Assembly: GCF_000321225.1 (NCBI RefSeq) | Contig: NW_004450266.1 | Coordinates: 6,470,419-6,534,418 of the forward strand | Reading direction: 5' to 3' | DNA from: Odobenus rosmarus divergens | Taxonomy: Eukaryota > Chordata > Mammalia > Carnivora > Odobenidae | Length of the DNA: 64,000 bases | In this document: positions 1-12,086 of the stretch, piece after piece | How positions within the stretch are numbered: the stretch's first letter is position 1 | Layout: each line of letters begins with the position of its first letter | Program-made: the position numbers and the translations under genes | The notes under the pieces: generated by a model | Told to the model about the DNA's origin: nothing | Database searches by the model: none | The model's input: only the letters and a program-made list of their open reading frames with translations

Positions 1-29
1 TTGTCCTCTTCAAACTGAAGACCAAGGAA

Positions 30-320
30 GGCCAGTGGTGTAGTGTGAAAGCCTAAGAACCAGAGAGCCTACGGTGCAGGTGTAGATACCAGTCCAAGTC
101 TGAAGGCCTGAGAACTAGGAGCGCAGAGGAAGTGGTATAGCATGAAAGCCTAAGAGCCAGAGAGCCTACGGTGCAGGTGTAGATACCAGTCCAAGTCTGA
201 AGGCCTGAGAGCCAGGAGTGCAGAGGAAGTGGTATAGTGTGAAAGCCTAAGAACCAGAGAGCCTACGGTGCAGGTTTAGATACCAGTCCAAGTCTGAAGG
301 CCTGAGAGCCAGGAGCGCAG
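30..320. repeat. 97-bp tandem repeat, three copies
   Basis: Three adjoining copies with a 97-bp period (the anchor GCCTAAGA begins at 51, 148 and 245), differing at only a few bases. It is followed by a partial start of a fourth. It may continue left of the window. Confidence 0.9.
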
Positions 321-489
321 AGGGCAGGAGAAGACTGATGTTCCAGCTCATTCAGTTAGGCAGAGAAGCAATTCAGCCTTCCTCTGCCTTTTTGTCCTAT
401 TCAATCCCTGAATGGATTGGATAATGCCCACCCACACTGGAGACAGCAATTGGCTTTTCTTAGTCCACCAGTTTAAATGTTAATCCCTT

Positions 490-760
490 CTGTTATAAAA
501 TAAGTAAATCCTGGGGATGTAACATACAGCATGATGACTATAGTTAACAATACTATATTGTGTATTTGAAAGTAGCTAAGAGAGTAAACCTTAAAAGTTC
601 TCATCACAAGAAAAAAAATTGTAACTATGGGTGGTGATAGATGTTAACTAAGTTTATTATAATCATTTTGCAATATGTATATTCATCAAACCATTATGCT
701 GTACACCTAAAACTGATATAATGTCACTTATATCTTAATTTTAAAAGGTTGATAAAAAAA
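490..760 (+). mobile_element. L1 3'-end fragment (L1MA-like)
   Basis: The stretch from GGGGATGTAACATACAGC to the AAAACTGATATAATG region and A-rich end matches the familiar 3' UTR of an older L1 (L1MA-like) on the plus strand. Assigned by recall of the consensus; subfamily uncertain. Confidence 0.6.
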
Positions 761-1086
761 ACAAAGCCAATTTAACCCATAAGGTAGCCAAAATGTAATA
801 CATTGGCAATAAAAAATATTCTTAAAAACAAAACAAAAAAGAAATCCAGGTTAACATTCATTGTCTTTTCCTCATTAGGAAACCAGCAGAACCTAAAAGG
901 ACAGCTTATTATGCACTCCCCCTTTCTGTAGCAGAAAACAAATTGCAATAAATGAATTTTCACCCCACCTAGAGGCTAGAAGTTAACAGAAATATAATTT
1001 GGGCCTGAGAAAAGTCTTGTTCTCACTTTTTTTTAATCTATTGAAAACTGGGGGATAGGAGCTTTTGTTGGTGTTTGCATCTTTTT

Positions 1087-1197
1087 ACAAGTTTATTTAT
1101 TTATTTAAGTAATCTCTACACCTAATGTGGGGCTCAAACTCACAACCCTGAGATCAAGAGTTGCATGCTCTTCCAGCTGAGCCAGCAAGGCACCCTG
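1087..1197 (-). mobile_element. Can-SINE, old copy
   Basis: Reverse-oriented tRNA-Lys-derived SINE with GTGGGGCTCAAACTCAC and CTGAGCCAGCAAGGCACCC; the (CT)n part is missing, and it looks like an older, shorter type. Confidence 0.8.
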
Positions 1198-1274
1198 GGA
1201 AAGGAGACTTTGTAATAACACTTAGATTTTAAAAAGATTATTCTCTGAATGGTCTTCCTTTTAAAATTAAATTA

Positions 1275-1475
1275 GGGGCACCTGGGTGGCTCAGTCGTTA
1301 AGCGTCTGCCTTCGGCTCAGGTCATGGTCCCAGGGTCCTGGGATCGAGCCCCACATCAGGTCCCTGCTCAGCGGGGAGCCTGCTTCTCCCTCTCCCACTC
1401 CCCCTGCTTGTGCTCTCTCTCTCTCTCTCTCTCACTGTGTTTCTCTCTGTCAAATAAATAAATAAAATTTAAAAA
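1275..1475 (+). mobile_element. Can-SINE
   Basis: Full copy: GGGGCACCTGGGTGGCTCAG head, CTCTCT tract, and AAATAAATAAA tail. It sits directly at the 3' end of the large L1. Confidence 0.95.
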
Positions 1476-3246
1476 AATTTTAAATTAAATTTAAAAATTT
1501 TTTAAATTTAAACTCAAGTTCATTAACATATAGTGTAGTATTGGTTTTAGGTGTAGAATTTAGTGATTCATCACTTACATATAACACCCAGTGCTCATCC
1601 CAGCAAGTGCCCTCCTGAAGGCCCATCACCCATTTAGCGCATGCCCACCCTCCTCCCCTCCAGCAACCCTCAGTTTGTTCTCTATAGTTAAGAGTCTCTT
1701 ATGGTTTGCCTCCCTCTCTGTTTTTATCTTATTTTATTTTTCCTTCCCTGTCCCTATGCTCCTCTGTTTTGTTTTTAAAATTCCACATATGAGTGAAATC
1801 ATATGATGTTTGTCTTTCTCTGACTAATTTCGCTTAGCATAATATCCTCTAGTTCCATCCATGTTGTTGCAAATGGCAAGACTTCATTCTTTTTGACGGC
1901 TGAGTGTGTGTAAATATATACATCTCACATCTTCTTTATCCATTCATCTGTCAATGGACATTTGGGCTCTTTTCATGATTTGGCTATTGTTGGTAGTGCT
2001 GCTATAGACATTGGGGTGCACGTGTTCCTTCAAGTCAGCATTTTTGTATCCTTTGGATAAATACCTAGTAGTGCAATTGTTGGGTCATAGGGTAGTTCTG
2101 TTTTTAACTTTTTGGGAAACCTCCATACTGTTTTCCAGAGTGGCTGCACCAGCTTGCATTCCCACCAACAGTGTAGGAAGGTTCCCCTTTCTCCGCATCC
2201 TCGTCAACATCTGTTGTTTCCTGAGTTGTTAATTTTAGCCATTCTGACAGGTGTGAGATGGTATCTCACTGTGGTTTTGATTTGTATTTCCCTAATGACG
2301 AGTGATGCTGAGCATTTTTTCATGTGTCGGTTAGCCATTCGTATGTCTTCTTTGGAGAAATGTCCATTCATGCTTTCTGCCCATTTCTTAACTGGATTAT
2401 TTTTGGGATGTTGATTTTGATGAGTTCTTTATAGATTCTGGATACTAGCCCTTTAACCAATATATCATTTGCAAATATCTTCTCCCATTCCATCAGTTGT
2501 CTTTTAGTTTTGTTGATTGTTTCCTTTGCTGTGCGAAGCTTTTATCTTGATGATGTCCCAATAGTTCATTTTTGCTTTTGTTTCCTTTGCTTCTGGAGAT
2601 GTGTCTAGTAAGAAGTTGCTGTGGCCGAGGTCAAAGAGGTTGCTGCCTGTTTTCTCCTCTATGATTTTAATGGATTCCTGTCTCACATTTAGGTCTTTCA
2701 TCATCCATTTTGAATTTATTTTTGTGATGGTATAAGAAAGTGGTCCAGTTTCATTTTTCTGCATGTGGCTGTCCAGTTTTCCCAACACCATTTGTTGAAG
2801 AAACTATCTTTTTCCATTGGATATTCTTTCCTGCTTTGTGGAAGATCAGTTGATCATAGAGCTGTGGGTCCATTTCTGGGCTCTCTATTCTGTTCCATTG
2901 ATCTATGTGTCTGTTTTTGTGCCAGTACCATACTGTCTTGATGATTACAGCTTTGTAATACAGCTTGAAGTCTGGGATTGTGATGACTTACACTTTGCTT
3001 TTCTTTTTCAACATTACTTTGGCTATTCAGGGTCTTTTCTGGTTCCATACAAATTTTAGGATTGTTTGTTCTAGCTCTGTGAGAAATGCTGGTATTATTT
3101 TGATTGGGATTGCATTGAATGTGTAGATTGCTTTGGGTAGTATAGACATTTTAACAATATTTGTTCTTCCAACCCATGAGCATGGAATGCTTTTCCATTT
3201 CTTTGTGTCTTCTGCAATTTCTTTTGTAAGTGTTCTATAGTTTTTA

Positions 3247-3459
3247 TTTTTATTTTTATGTATTTATATATTTTTAAAAGATTTTATTTATTTATTTGAC
3301 AGAGAGATAAAGCGAGAGAAGGAACACAAGTAGGGAGAGTGGGAGAGGGAGAAGCAGGCCTCCCACAGGAAGCCCAATGCAGGGCTCGATCCCAAGACCC
3401 TGGGACCATGACCTGAGCCGAAGGCAGACGCTTAACGACTGAGCCACCCAGGCACCCCA
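3247..3459 (-). mobile_element. Can-SINE inside the L1
   Basis: Reverse copy flanked by an exact 16-bp target-site duplication TGTTCTATAGTTTTTA (3,231-3,246 and 3,460-3,475). Confidence 0.95.
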
Positions 3460-3995
3460 TGTTCTATAGTTTTTAGAGCACAGATCTCTTACCTCTTTGG
3501 TTAGGTTTATTCCTAGGTATCTTATGGTTTGGGGTACAATTGTAAATGGGATTCATTCCTTGATTTCAGTTTCTGTTGCTTCATTATTAGTGTATAGAAA
3601 TGCAACAGATTTCTGTATTTTGATTTTACATCCTGTGACTTTTCTGAATTCATGTATCAGTTCTAGCAATTTTTTTTTGGTAAAGTCTTTCAGGTTTTCT
3701 ACATAGAGTATCATGTCACCTGTGAAGAGCGAAAGTTTGTCTTCTTCTTTGCCAGTTTGGATGCCTTTATTTCTTTTTGCTGTCTGATTGCTGAGGCTGG
3801 GACTTCCAGTACTATGTTGAATAACAGTGGTGAAAGTGGACATCCCTGCCGTGTTTCTTAGGGGAAAAGTTCTCAGTTTTTCCCCATTGTGAATGATATT
3901 AGCTGTGGGTCTTTCATATATGGCCTTTATGATGTGGAAGTATGTTCCTTCTATCCCTACTTTCTTGAGGGTTTTTATCAAGAAAGGATGCTGTA

Positions 3996-4155
3996 GGGGC
4001 GCCTGGGTGGCTCAGTCGGTTAAGCGTTTGCCTTCGGCTCAGGTCATGATCCCAGGGTCCTGGGATTGAGCCCCGCATCGGGCTCCCTGCTCAGCGGGAA
4101 GCCTGCTTCTCCCTCTCCCTCTCCCCCTGCTTGTGTTCCCTCTCTCTCTGTCAAA

Positions 4156-4186
<31 letters not shown>

Positions 4187-4336
4187 AACAATAAATAAAA
4201 CAATAATACAATAATAATAAATAAATAATAATAAAATAAAATAAAATCTTTATTTATTTATTTGACCTGAGCTGAAGGCAGATGCTTAATGAATGAGCCA
4301 CCTACGTGCCCCTAAATAAATAAAATCTTAAAAAAA
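3996..4336 (+). mobile_element. Can-SINE with a second, inverted SINE remnant in its tail
   Basis: A plus-strand SINE starts at 3,996 after AAAGGATGCTGTA, which recurs at about 4,337-4,349 as its target-site duplication. Its expanded AATA-rich tail contains a short inverted SINE (about 4,244-4,313) that has head and tail but lacks the middle. Confidence 0.9.
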
Positions 4337-7165
4337 AAAGGATGCTGTATTTTTTCAAATGCTTTTTCTGCATCTATTGAGAGGATGATATGGTTCTTAT
4401 CCTTTATTAATGTGGTGTATCATGTTGATTGATTTGTGGATATTGAACCACCCCTGTGGCCCAGGAATAAATCCCACTTGATCATGGTGAATAATCTTTT
4501 TAAGGTACTATTGGATTTGATTAGCTAGTATCTTGTTGAGAATTTTTGCATCCATGTTTATCAGGGATATTGGCCTGTAATTCTCCTATTTAGTGGGGTG
4601 TTTGTCTGGTTTGGGGATCAAGGTAATGCTGGCCTGGAAGTTTTCATTCCATTTCTATTTTTGGGAACAGCTTCAGAAGAATAGGTATTAATTCTTCTTT
4701 AAATGTTTGGTAGAATTCCCCTGGGAAGCCATCTGGCCCTGGACTCTTGTTTGTTGGGAGATTTTTCATTATAATTCAATTTCTTTGTTGGTTATGGATC
4801 TGTTCAAATTTTCTATCTCTTCCTGTTTCTAGGAATTTATCCATTTCTTCCAGATTACCCAATCTATTGGCATATAATTTCCCATAATATTCTCTTATAA
4901 TTGTTTGTATTTCTGTGGTGTTGGTTGTGATTTCTTCTCTTTCATTCATGATTTTATTTATTTGAGTCCTTTCTCTTTTCTTTTTGGTAAGTCTGGCTAG
5001 GAGTTTTTCAATTTTGTTAATTCTTTCAAAGAAGCAGCTCCTAGTTTGTTGATCTGTACTACTGTTTTTTTTTTTAATTTCTGTATCATTTACTTCTGCT
5101 TTAATCTTAATTATTTCCCTTCTTCTGCTGGTTTTAGGCTTTATTTGCTGTTCTTTTTTCAGCTCCTTTAGGTGTAAGGTTAGGTTGTAGATTTGAGAGT
5201 TTTCTTGCTTCTTGAGGTAGGCCTGTATTGCTCTATACTTCCCTCTTAGGACCGCCTTTGCTGCATCCCAAAGGTTTTGGACTGTTGTGTCTTCATTTTC
5301 ATTTGCTTCCATGTATTTTTAAATTTTTTCTTTAATTTCATGGTTAACTCATTCATTCTTTAGTAGGATGTTCTTTAATTTCCACATATTTGTGGTCTTC
5401 CCAAATTTTTTCTTGTGGTTGACTTCAAGTTTCATAGCATTGGTCTGAAAATATGCATGGTATGTTCTCAATCTTTTTGTACTTGTTGAGGTCTGATTTG
5501 TGACCCAGTACGTGATCTATTCTGGAGAATGTTCCATGTGCATTTGAAAAGAATGTGTATTCTGCTGCTTTAGGATGACATGCTCTGAATATATTAGTAA
5601 AGTCCATCTGGTCCAGTATGTCATTCAAAGCTATTGATTCCTTGTTGATCTTCTGCTTAGATGATCTGTCCATTGCTGTGAGTGGGGTGTTGAAGTGCCC
5701 AACTATTATTGTGTTATTACCAATGAGTTTAAGTTTCTTATTAATTACTTTATATTTGGCTGCTTCCAAGTTGGGGGCATAAATATTTACAATTGTTAGA
5801 TCTTCTTACTGGATAGATCCCTTTTTTATGATATTTCCCTTCTTCATCTCTTATTACAGTCTTCGGTTTAAAATCTAGTTTGTCTGATAGAAGTATGGCT
5901 ACTCCAGCTTTCCTTTAATGTCCATTAGCATGACAGACGGTTCTCCACCTCCTCACTTTCAATCTGGAGGTGTCTTTGGGTCTAAAATGAGCAGCATATT
6001 GATGGAGTTTTTTTTTTTTTTATCCATTCTGATATCCTATGTCTTTTATGCATTTGGCCCATTTAAATTCAGAGTAATTACTGATAGATATGACTTTAGT
6101 GCCATTGTATTACCTGTAAAGTCACTGTTCTTATAGATTATCTTTGTTCCTTTCTAATCTTTGTAGCTTTTGGTCTCTCTTTCCTGCCCAAAGGGTCCCC
6201 TTTAATATTTCTTGCAGAGCTGGTTTAGAGGTCATGAACTCCTTTAGTGTTTGCTTGTCTTGGAAACTCTTTTATCTCTCCTTCTATTCTGAATGACAGC
6301 CTTCCTGGATATAGTATTCTTGGGTGCATATTTTTCCCATTCAGCATGTTGAATATATCATGCTACTTCTTTCTGCCTGTCGTTTCTGTGGACAAGTCTG
6401 CTGCTAACCTTATGTGTCTACCCTCGTAGGTTAAGGACCTTTTGTCCCTAGCTGCTTTCAGAATTCTCTCTTTATCTTTGTATTTTGCAAGTTTCACTAT
6501 GACATATCATGGTGTTAACCTGTTTTTGTTGATTTTGAGGGGAGTTCTCTGTGCCTTTTGGACTTGAATTCCTGTTTCCTTCCCCAGATCAGGGAAGTTC
6601 TCAGCTATAATTTGTTCAAATAAACCTTCTGCTCCTTTTCTCACTCTTCTTCTAGAACTCCTATGATATGGGTATCATTGTGCTTTGTGGAATTGCTGAG
6701 TTCCCTAAATAAATCTCTATTCATGATCTAAGAGCTTTCTTTCTCTCTTCTTTTTGGCTTATTTTCCATAATTTTATCTTCTGTATCACCTATTTGATCC
6801 TCTGCTTCTTCCGTCCTCCTTGTGATTACATCTAGTCAGTCTTGCATCTCAGTTATAGCATTTTTAATTTTGGCCTGACCAGTTTTTAGGTCTTTTATCT
6901 CACCAACAAGGATTTTTCTGGTGTCTCCTATGCTTCTTTAAAGCCCAGTTAGTATTCTTAAGACTGTTGTTTTAGATTATTGTTCAGATATATTGCTTAT
7001 ATGTGTTTTTTAGCAAATCCCTGGTTGTGATTTCTTCTTGATCCTACTTTTGGGGGGAAATTCCTTTGTCTTGTCATTATGTCTAGGTTTCTGTCTTTTG
7101 CATGTTATGAAAGCTTCTTATGTTTCCTGCTCCTGAGAGTAATACTATATATTAAGAAGGGGTCA

Positions 7166-7385
7166 GGGGTGCTTGGGTGGCTCAGTCAGTTAAATGTCTG
7201 ACTCTTGATTTTGGTTCAGGTCATGATCTCAGGGTGGGAGATTGAGCCCCATATTGGGCTCCATGCTGTGTGGAGCCTGCTTAAGGTGCTCTCTCTTCCT
7301 TTCCCTCTGCCCCTCCCCCTCACATGTTCTCTCTCTCTCTCTCCAAATAAATAAATTAATTAAATTAAATTAAATTAAATTAAAG
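7166..7385 (+). mobile_element. Can-SINE inside the L1
   Basis: Diverged copy with GGGGTGCTTGGGTGGCTCAG head and an AATTA-type tail; an older subfamily (TCTTGATTTTGG instead of CCTTCGGCTC). Confidence 0.9.
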
Positions 7386-9031
7386 ATGGTGCCATTAAAA
7401 AACGAAAGAAGAAGACAGTCATACACCTTCCAGGGCCTGGCACTTGGGGCAGTGTTTCTGGTGTGTGCTGTGTGCACTCTGCCATTGTGTTTTTGCTGCT
7501 CTTTCCCATAGGTCAGTCCTCTGCAGAGTTCTTCCTTGCTTGCAGTGGGGATTGTTTGGGCCTTTAACTAGGTATGCTTTGATTTATTTGTTAAGATAAG
7601 CCTGATTTAAAAAAAAAAAGCCTGATTCATGAAAAGAGAAAAGAAAAGGAAAAGGAAAAGCAAACAAACAAAAAACCATAAGCCTAATTCCAAAGAAAAA
7701 GAAAGAAGGAAAAAAGAAAAAAAAATAGCCTGATCCAAAAAATGAGAAAAGGAAACAAACTAAAAATTGAACAAAAAACTATAAGCCTGATTCCAAAAGA
7801 AAATGAAAAAAAAAAAAGCCCGGTTCTATTTCCACCAGAACTGAAGCTGGTGCTTTGAAGCCCTCTGTGATCAGTAGACTTGGTACATGTCGGGGAGCCT
7901 GTGTTTGTCTTTTGAGGAAGAGGCCCGCTGTGCTGGGTTACACTCAGACCTACCCTAGTAAAGATGCACCTGCCAGGTGCAGGTGGGTGGGGTTTGGTGT
8001 AAGCAACTCCAGCCTCCACTGGAGGCGCTGTGTTTCTCACTGTAGTTCCACTGCGCGGGTGTCGGGGAAGGGAGGAGGTCTGGAAAATGGCGTTACCCTG
8101 CCCTCTCTCCCCAGGGAGGAGAACTCCTAGTCACTACTGTTTAGGAGGTCCTATAAAATATATATATATTATATAATTTTATATAATATATAAAAGCGAA
8201 TAACGTCCCCTCCTGTGTCCCAGGCTTTCATCAGATCCTTGCCCTCAACCAGCCTGTACCCAGGCCATCTGCATGGCTGGTACCACAGTTCTCCTGTGTT
8301 TTATTTTTGGCCAGTGGTTGAGATTCAGAACTCCAAATATTAAAGGACTGGCAAGGCACAGACCTGCTCCCCTCCCCCAGAGGAGAGCCTTGAAGTGCTG
8401 TGCCTGGCACCATTCTGTCCCAGAAGAACAGTGGCACACCTGCATAGGAGCCCAGAGTCTATGATGAGGCACAGCAAAAAGCTGCAACCAGGTTATCTGC
8501 CCTCCATGTGTGCCTCTGTCCCCTGCTGTTGAACAGCCACTCAGTGGCACCCGGTGGGCTTTTTTCCCTTGGAGAGGCAATATACCCTGTTCCAAATGTA
8601 CCCCAGAAAGGGGAACATTCATTCTCTCCCAACATGACCCAGGGGATCCCCACACCGTGGTGTCTTGCACAAAGCCTTCACGGTTGCTCCCTCTCCTACT
8701 CTTTCCCTCTTCTCCATGACTTTGCTCTGTGAAAAGGGTTCCCTCCTCTTCACGGCATCCTGGCTTTTCTCTCCCCTAATTCATGTCTCTAAATCTTGCT
8801 TCTGCCATGTTCTCTCCCTCCATTGTGCAGATTGTTTTCTTAATCCTCAGACTGGTTTCCTACTTGCTCAAAATGATTTGATGTTGATCAAGCTATGTGT
8901 AAGGGACAAGGCAAGCTCATGGTCCCCCTACTACTCTGCCATCTTAACTCCCCCCTGGAAGGCCTTCTATAGAAAAATTAAAGCTCTCTGAAAGAGTCCA
9001 TTAGGTATCCTCATATTAACATGTGCCAGAG

Positions 9032-9240
9032 AGGGTGCCTGAGTGACTCAGTTGGTTAAGCGACTGCCTTCAGCTCAGGTCATGATCCTGGAGTCACAGG
9101 ATCGAGTCCCACATCGGGCTCCCTGCTCAGCAAGGAGTCTGCTTCTCCCTCTGACCCTCCCCCCTCTCATGCTCTCTCTCTCATTCTCTCTCTCAAATAA
9201 ATCAATAAAATCTTTTTAAAAGAAACAAACAAAACAAAAC
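9032..9240 (+). mobile_element. Can-SINE
   Basis: Plus copy; flanks AACATGTGCCAGAG and AACATGCTCCAGAG form an imperfect 14-bp target-site duplication. It lies just past the 5' end of the L1. Confidence 0.9.
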
Positions 9241-9439
9241 AAAAAACATGCTCCAGAGGTATAGATGTTGAGCTACTGATGTGTAACCCAGAAAGAAATA
9301 GTCTTATAGTCCCTACCAGAGTATTGTTCTATACTGACCCTTTCCCCTTCTCTGGAAAGCTGCTATTGACTTAGATGAGTAAGTGGATTCATACAGAGGA
9401 AACAGAATGTTCATTATAACAATGTTAAAGCCAATAGGT

Positions 9440-10980
9440 ACAATTTCTTGTGCTAAGCGTTTTAGATGTATTATCTCATTTAATCCTCTCAACAATTCTA
9501 TCCACCTACTTATTTACAAAATATTATGAGCCAGGCACTCTTATGGATGCTAGGGATACAGCAGTGAAGACACTAGACAAAAATCCCTGCTCTCATAGAG
9601 CATACCTTCTAGTAGTAGAGACAGACAGTAAACATATAACTAAGTAAATCGTGTGGTATGTTAGATTGTTTTAGCACCATATAGAAGAAAGAAATCAGGG
9701 AGAGGAGATAGGGAATGTTGGGGGAGAATTACATTTTAAATAGAGTGGCCAGGGAAGAAGATCTTGTTGGGAAGGTAACATCTAAGGGAGATGAGGAGTA
9801 AGCTCTGAGGATATTTGAAGGAAGAGGATTCTAGGCAGAGGGAAAAGCAAATGCAAAAGGTCTGACCAGGGAACATGCCTGGTGGGGTCAAAGAACAAGA
9901 AAGAGGTCTGTAGCTGGAGTGAGGTGGGCCAGAAGTGAGATAGGAGGCCAGAAAAATAATCAGGAGCCATAAGACATGGGGACTTAGAAGTTGAAAGATG
10001 GACTTCGGTTTTTAGTTTGGGTAAGATGGGGAACCACTTAAAGGGTTTCAACAGGGCGAGTAACATTATTTGACTTATACTATATGTCAAATGACGACTG
10101 GCTACTGTATTGAGACTAGGTCAGAGGCGGGCAAGGGGGCAAAGGCAGAGAGAGAGAGCAGTTAGGAGGTTACTGCGATAATCCAGAAGAGAAATAATGG
10201 TGGTTTGTAGCAGTAGTCTTAAGAAGTGTTCTGATTCTGGGTATATTTTGAAGTGAACCAGCAGGATTTCCTGAGGTATCTGGATGTGGTGTGTGAGGAA
10301 GGTGTCAAGGATGACATTCAGAATTTGAACTGAGTGAAGGAATGATGAAGTTGCCATACAGCAAGATGAAGAAGACTGTGGGAGAGAAGTAGGTTCTCGA
10401 TGGGGGTGGGAGTTGGCAAGATTAAGAGTTTGCTTTTAGACATGTTAAGTCTGAGAGATCTTTAGTTTAGTAGGCAGTTGGACCTACAAGTCTGGAATTT
10501 GGGGAATTCATTTAGGTTGGAGATAACTTTAGGGTAATTAGCATACTGTCATAAAACTGATGACAACTCAACTTTCAAAGAAAGTCAGTGTAGGTAAAAA
10601 CAAAAAAAGGTTCAAGGACTGAGCACTGGGGCAGCCAATATTGAGAGGTTGGGGAAACAAAAAAGAACCAACAAAGGGGACTGAATAGAGGCCCATACAG
10701 GAGAGAAAAAAGGTCAGGATAGTATAGTGTTCTTGGAAGCCAAGTAAAGAAAGCATTTTCAGAAGGAGGGAGTGATTAACCATGTCAAAAGCTACAGATA
10801 GATCAAGTCAGATGGGAACTGATAAATGACCAATGGATTTAGAAATATGAAGTCTTTGGTGACATTGACAGGCTATGCAAGTGGAGTGGAGGTGGTGAAA
10901 CCTGATTGGAGCCACCACCGGAACTAGGACTCCTTGGAGAAATGATCAGTTCCAGGGCTGAGGCAGGAAATATAAAGAAT
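9440..10980 (+). mobile_element. Old interspersed repeat, family not assigned
   Basis: A 1.5-kb stretch whose wording (gagccaggcactc.., dispersed gggaacatgcctgg.., ggcagttggac..) recurs widely in mammalian genomes. I could not name the family. Smaller pieces of it seem to be at 40,505-40,680 and 41,815-41,960. No coding capacity seen. Confidence 0.45.
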
Positions 10981-11659
10981 GGGATGGCTTGTTGTGCCAG
11001 AAAGTGAGGAAGCTATCAAAGAGTGATGAGGTCTTGTTAAAAGAATACAGAAAACAACTTTAAGGGGTTCCCAAAGTTGGGGCACTCTGTGCATCAAAAA
11101 TAACATCTGCAATTTTTGGAAACACATCAAATGCATAAACCTCTAAGAAATCATAAATATCATATAAGAAAAATTAAAGAAAAACCCAAAGCCCTTTTGA
11201 CCACCTCTGGAGATTTTTAGGACACCAATTTATTATTCTGAAAATTGGTAAATAAGAAGAAAGAAAGAAAAAGCAATTGTCCTGACTCTCCTGAACTATG
11301 TTTCAGGGTAATCAAATTATTAATAAGGGATAAGTTATTCTGTATTGAAGAATTCCAACTTAAAAATGCCAAGGGAATTATAATAACCATTTTGTAATCT
11401 CTAATGAAATATCTAGACAACAATCATAAATGGGTGCTAAAACAATTCGGAGAACTATTGACAGGGAACTTTGTAAGGAATGGATCAAGCTGACACCTCT
11501 GATCACTGGTTAACCTAACATCACTAAAAATGTGACAATGAGACATTATAAGCCTCCTGATGTCATGCAGTAGAAAATATCTGCATACACAGAATACTAT
11601 GCAAAGCATTATTTACAAATCTAAACAAATAAATAAAACTTAAATTTGATTCAATCTTT
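10981..11659. other. AT-rich non-coding stretch
   Basis: No gene found. Positions about 11,505-11,585 share wording with 26,005-26,085 (TAACATCACTA, GCCTCCTGATG, ATGCAGTAGAAA), so this part belongs to a dispersed repeat I cannot name. Confidence 0.5.
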
Positions 11660-11867
11660 TTCTTAAGATTTATTTCTTTGAGAGAGAGAGAGATCTTGGG
11701 TGAGCAGGGGGAGGGGCAGAGGGAAAGAATTTCAAGCAGATTCCCTGCTGACCTGGGGGCCTGATGCAGGGCTCAATCTTATGACCCTGAGATCATAACC
11801 CTGAGATCACAACCTGAGCCGAAATCAAGAGTCCAACGCTTAACTAACTGAGCCACCCGGGTGCCCC
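11660..11867 (-). mobile_element. Can-SINE
   Basis: Reverse copy with a (GA)n block, doubled CCTGAGATCA segment, and GAGCCACCCGGGTGCCCC end. Confidence 0.9.
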
Positions 11868-11883
11868 TGATGAGTCTTTACGT

Positions 11884-12086
11884 CAGGGGTAGGCAAACTT
11901 GATCTGCAAAAAGCCACATAGTAAATATTTTAGGCTTTGCAGGCCATGGTCTTTATTGCATATTGTTTTCCTTGTTTATTTGTTCTTAAAACACTTTAGA
12001 AATACAAACGACCATTTTTAGCTTTTGGGAATTACAGAAAGAGGCTGTGGGCTAGACTTGGCCTTCTGACCATAGTTTGCCAATCA
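11884..12086 (+). mobile_element. hAT-type DNA transposon remnant
   Basis: Starts CAGGGGTAGGCAAACTTG and ends near AGTTTGCCAATC, an imperfect terminal inverted repeat, with the TAAATATTTTAGGCTTTGC block known from a common non-autonomous mammalian hAT family. Exact family name not certain. Confidence 0.6.

Larger units (their letters stand above)
1850..5830 (-). pseudogene. L1 ORF2 remnant (endonuclease and reverse transcriptase)
   Basis: Protein pieces survive at 5,425-5,769 (endonuclease), 4,776-5,312 (EN-RT linker), 3,553-3,981 (reverse transcriptase) and 2,504-2,791 (C-terminal part). Catalytic residues are lost as well as the frame: the endonuclease GDFNTP reads GHFNTP, its SDH reads SDQ, and the RT FADD box reads FTGD. 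ORF2p normally nicks target DNA and copies L1 RNA into it; this copy is inactive. Confidence 0.85.
1500..8958 (-). mobile_element. Near full-length L1 (dead), with nested SINEs
   Basis: Reads on the minus strand from a typical L1 5' start (TAAGATGGCAGAGTAGTAGG, near 8,958) through a GAAA-rich 5' UTR, ORF1 region (about 5,850-7,150), ORF2, and a 3' UTR ending near 1,500. Three later Can-SINE insertions (3,247-3,459; 3,996-4,336; 7,166-7,385) split it. All reading frames are broken, so it cannot move on its own. Confidence 0.9.
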
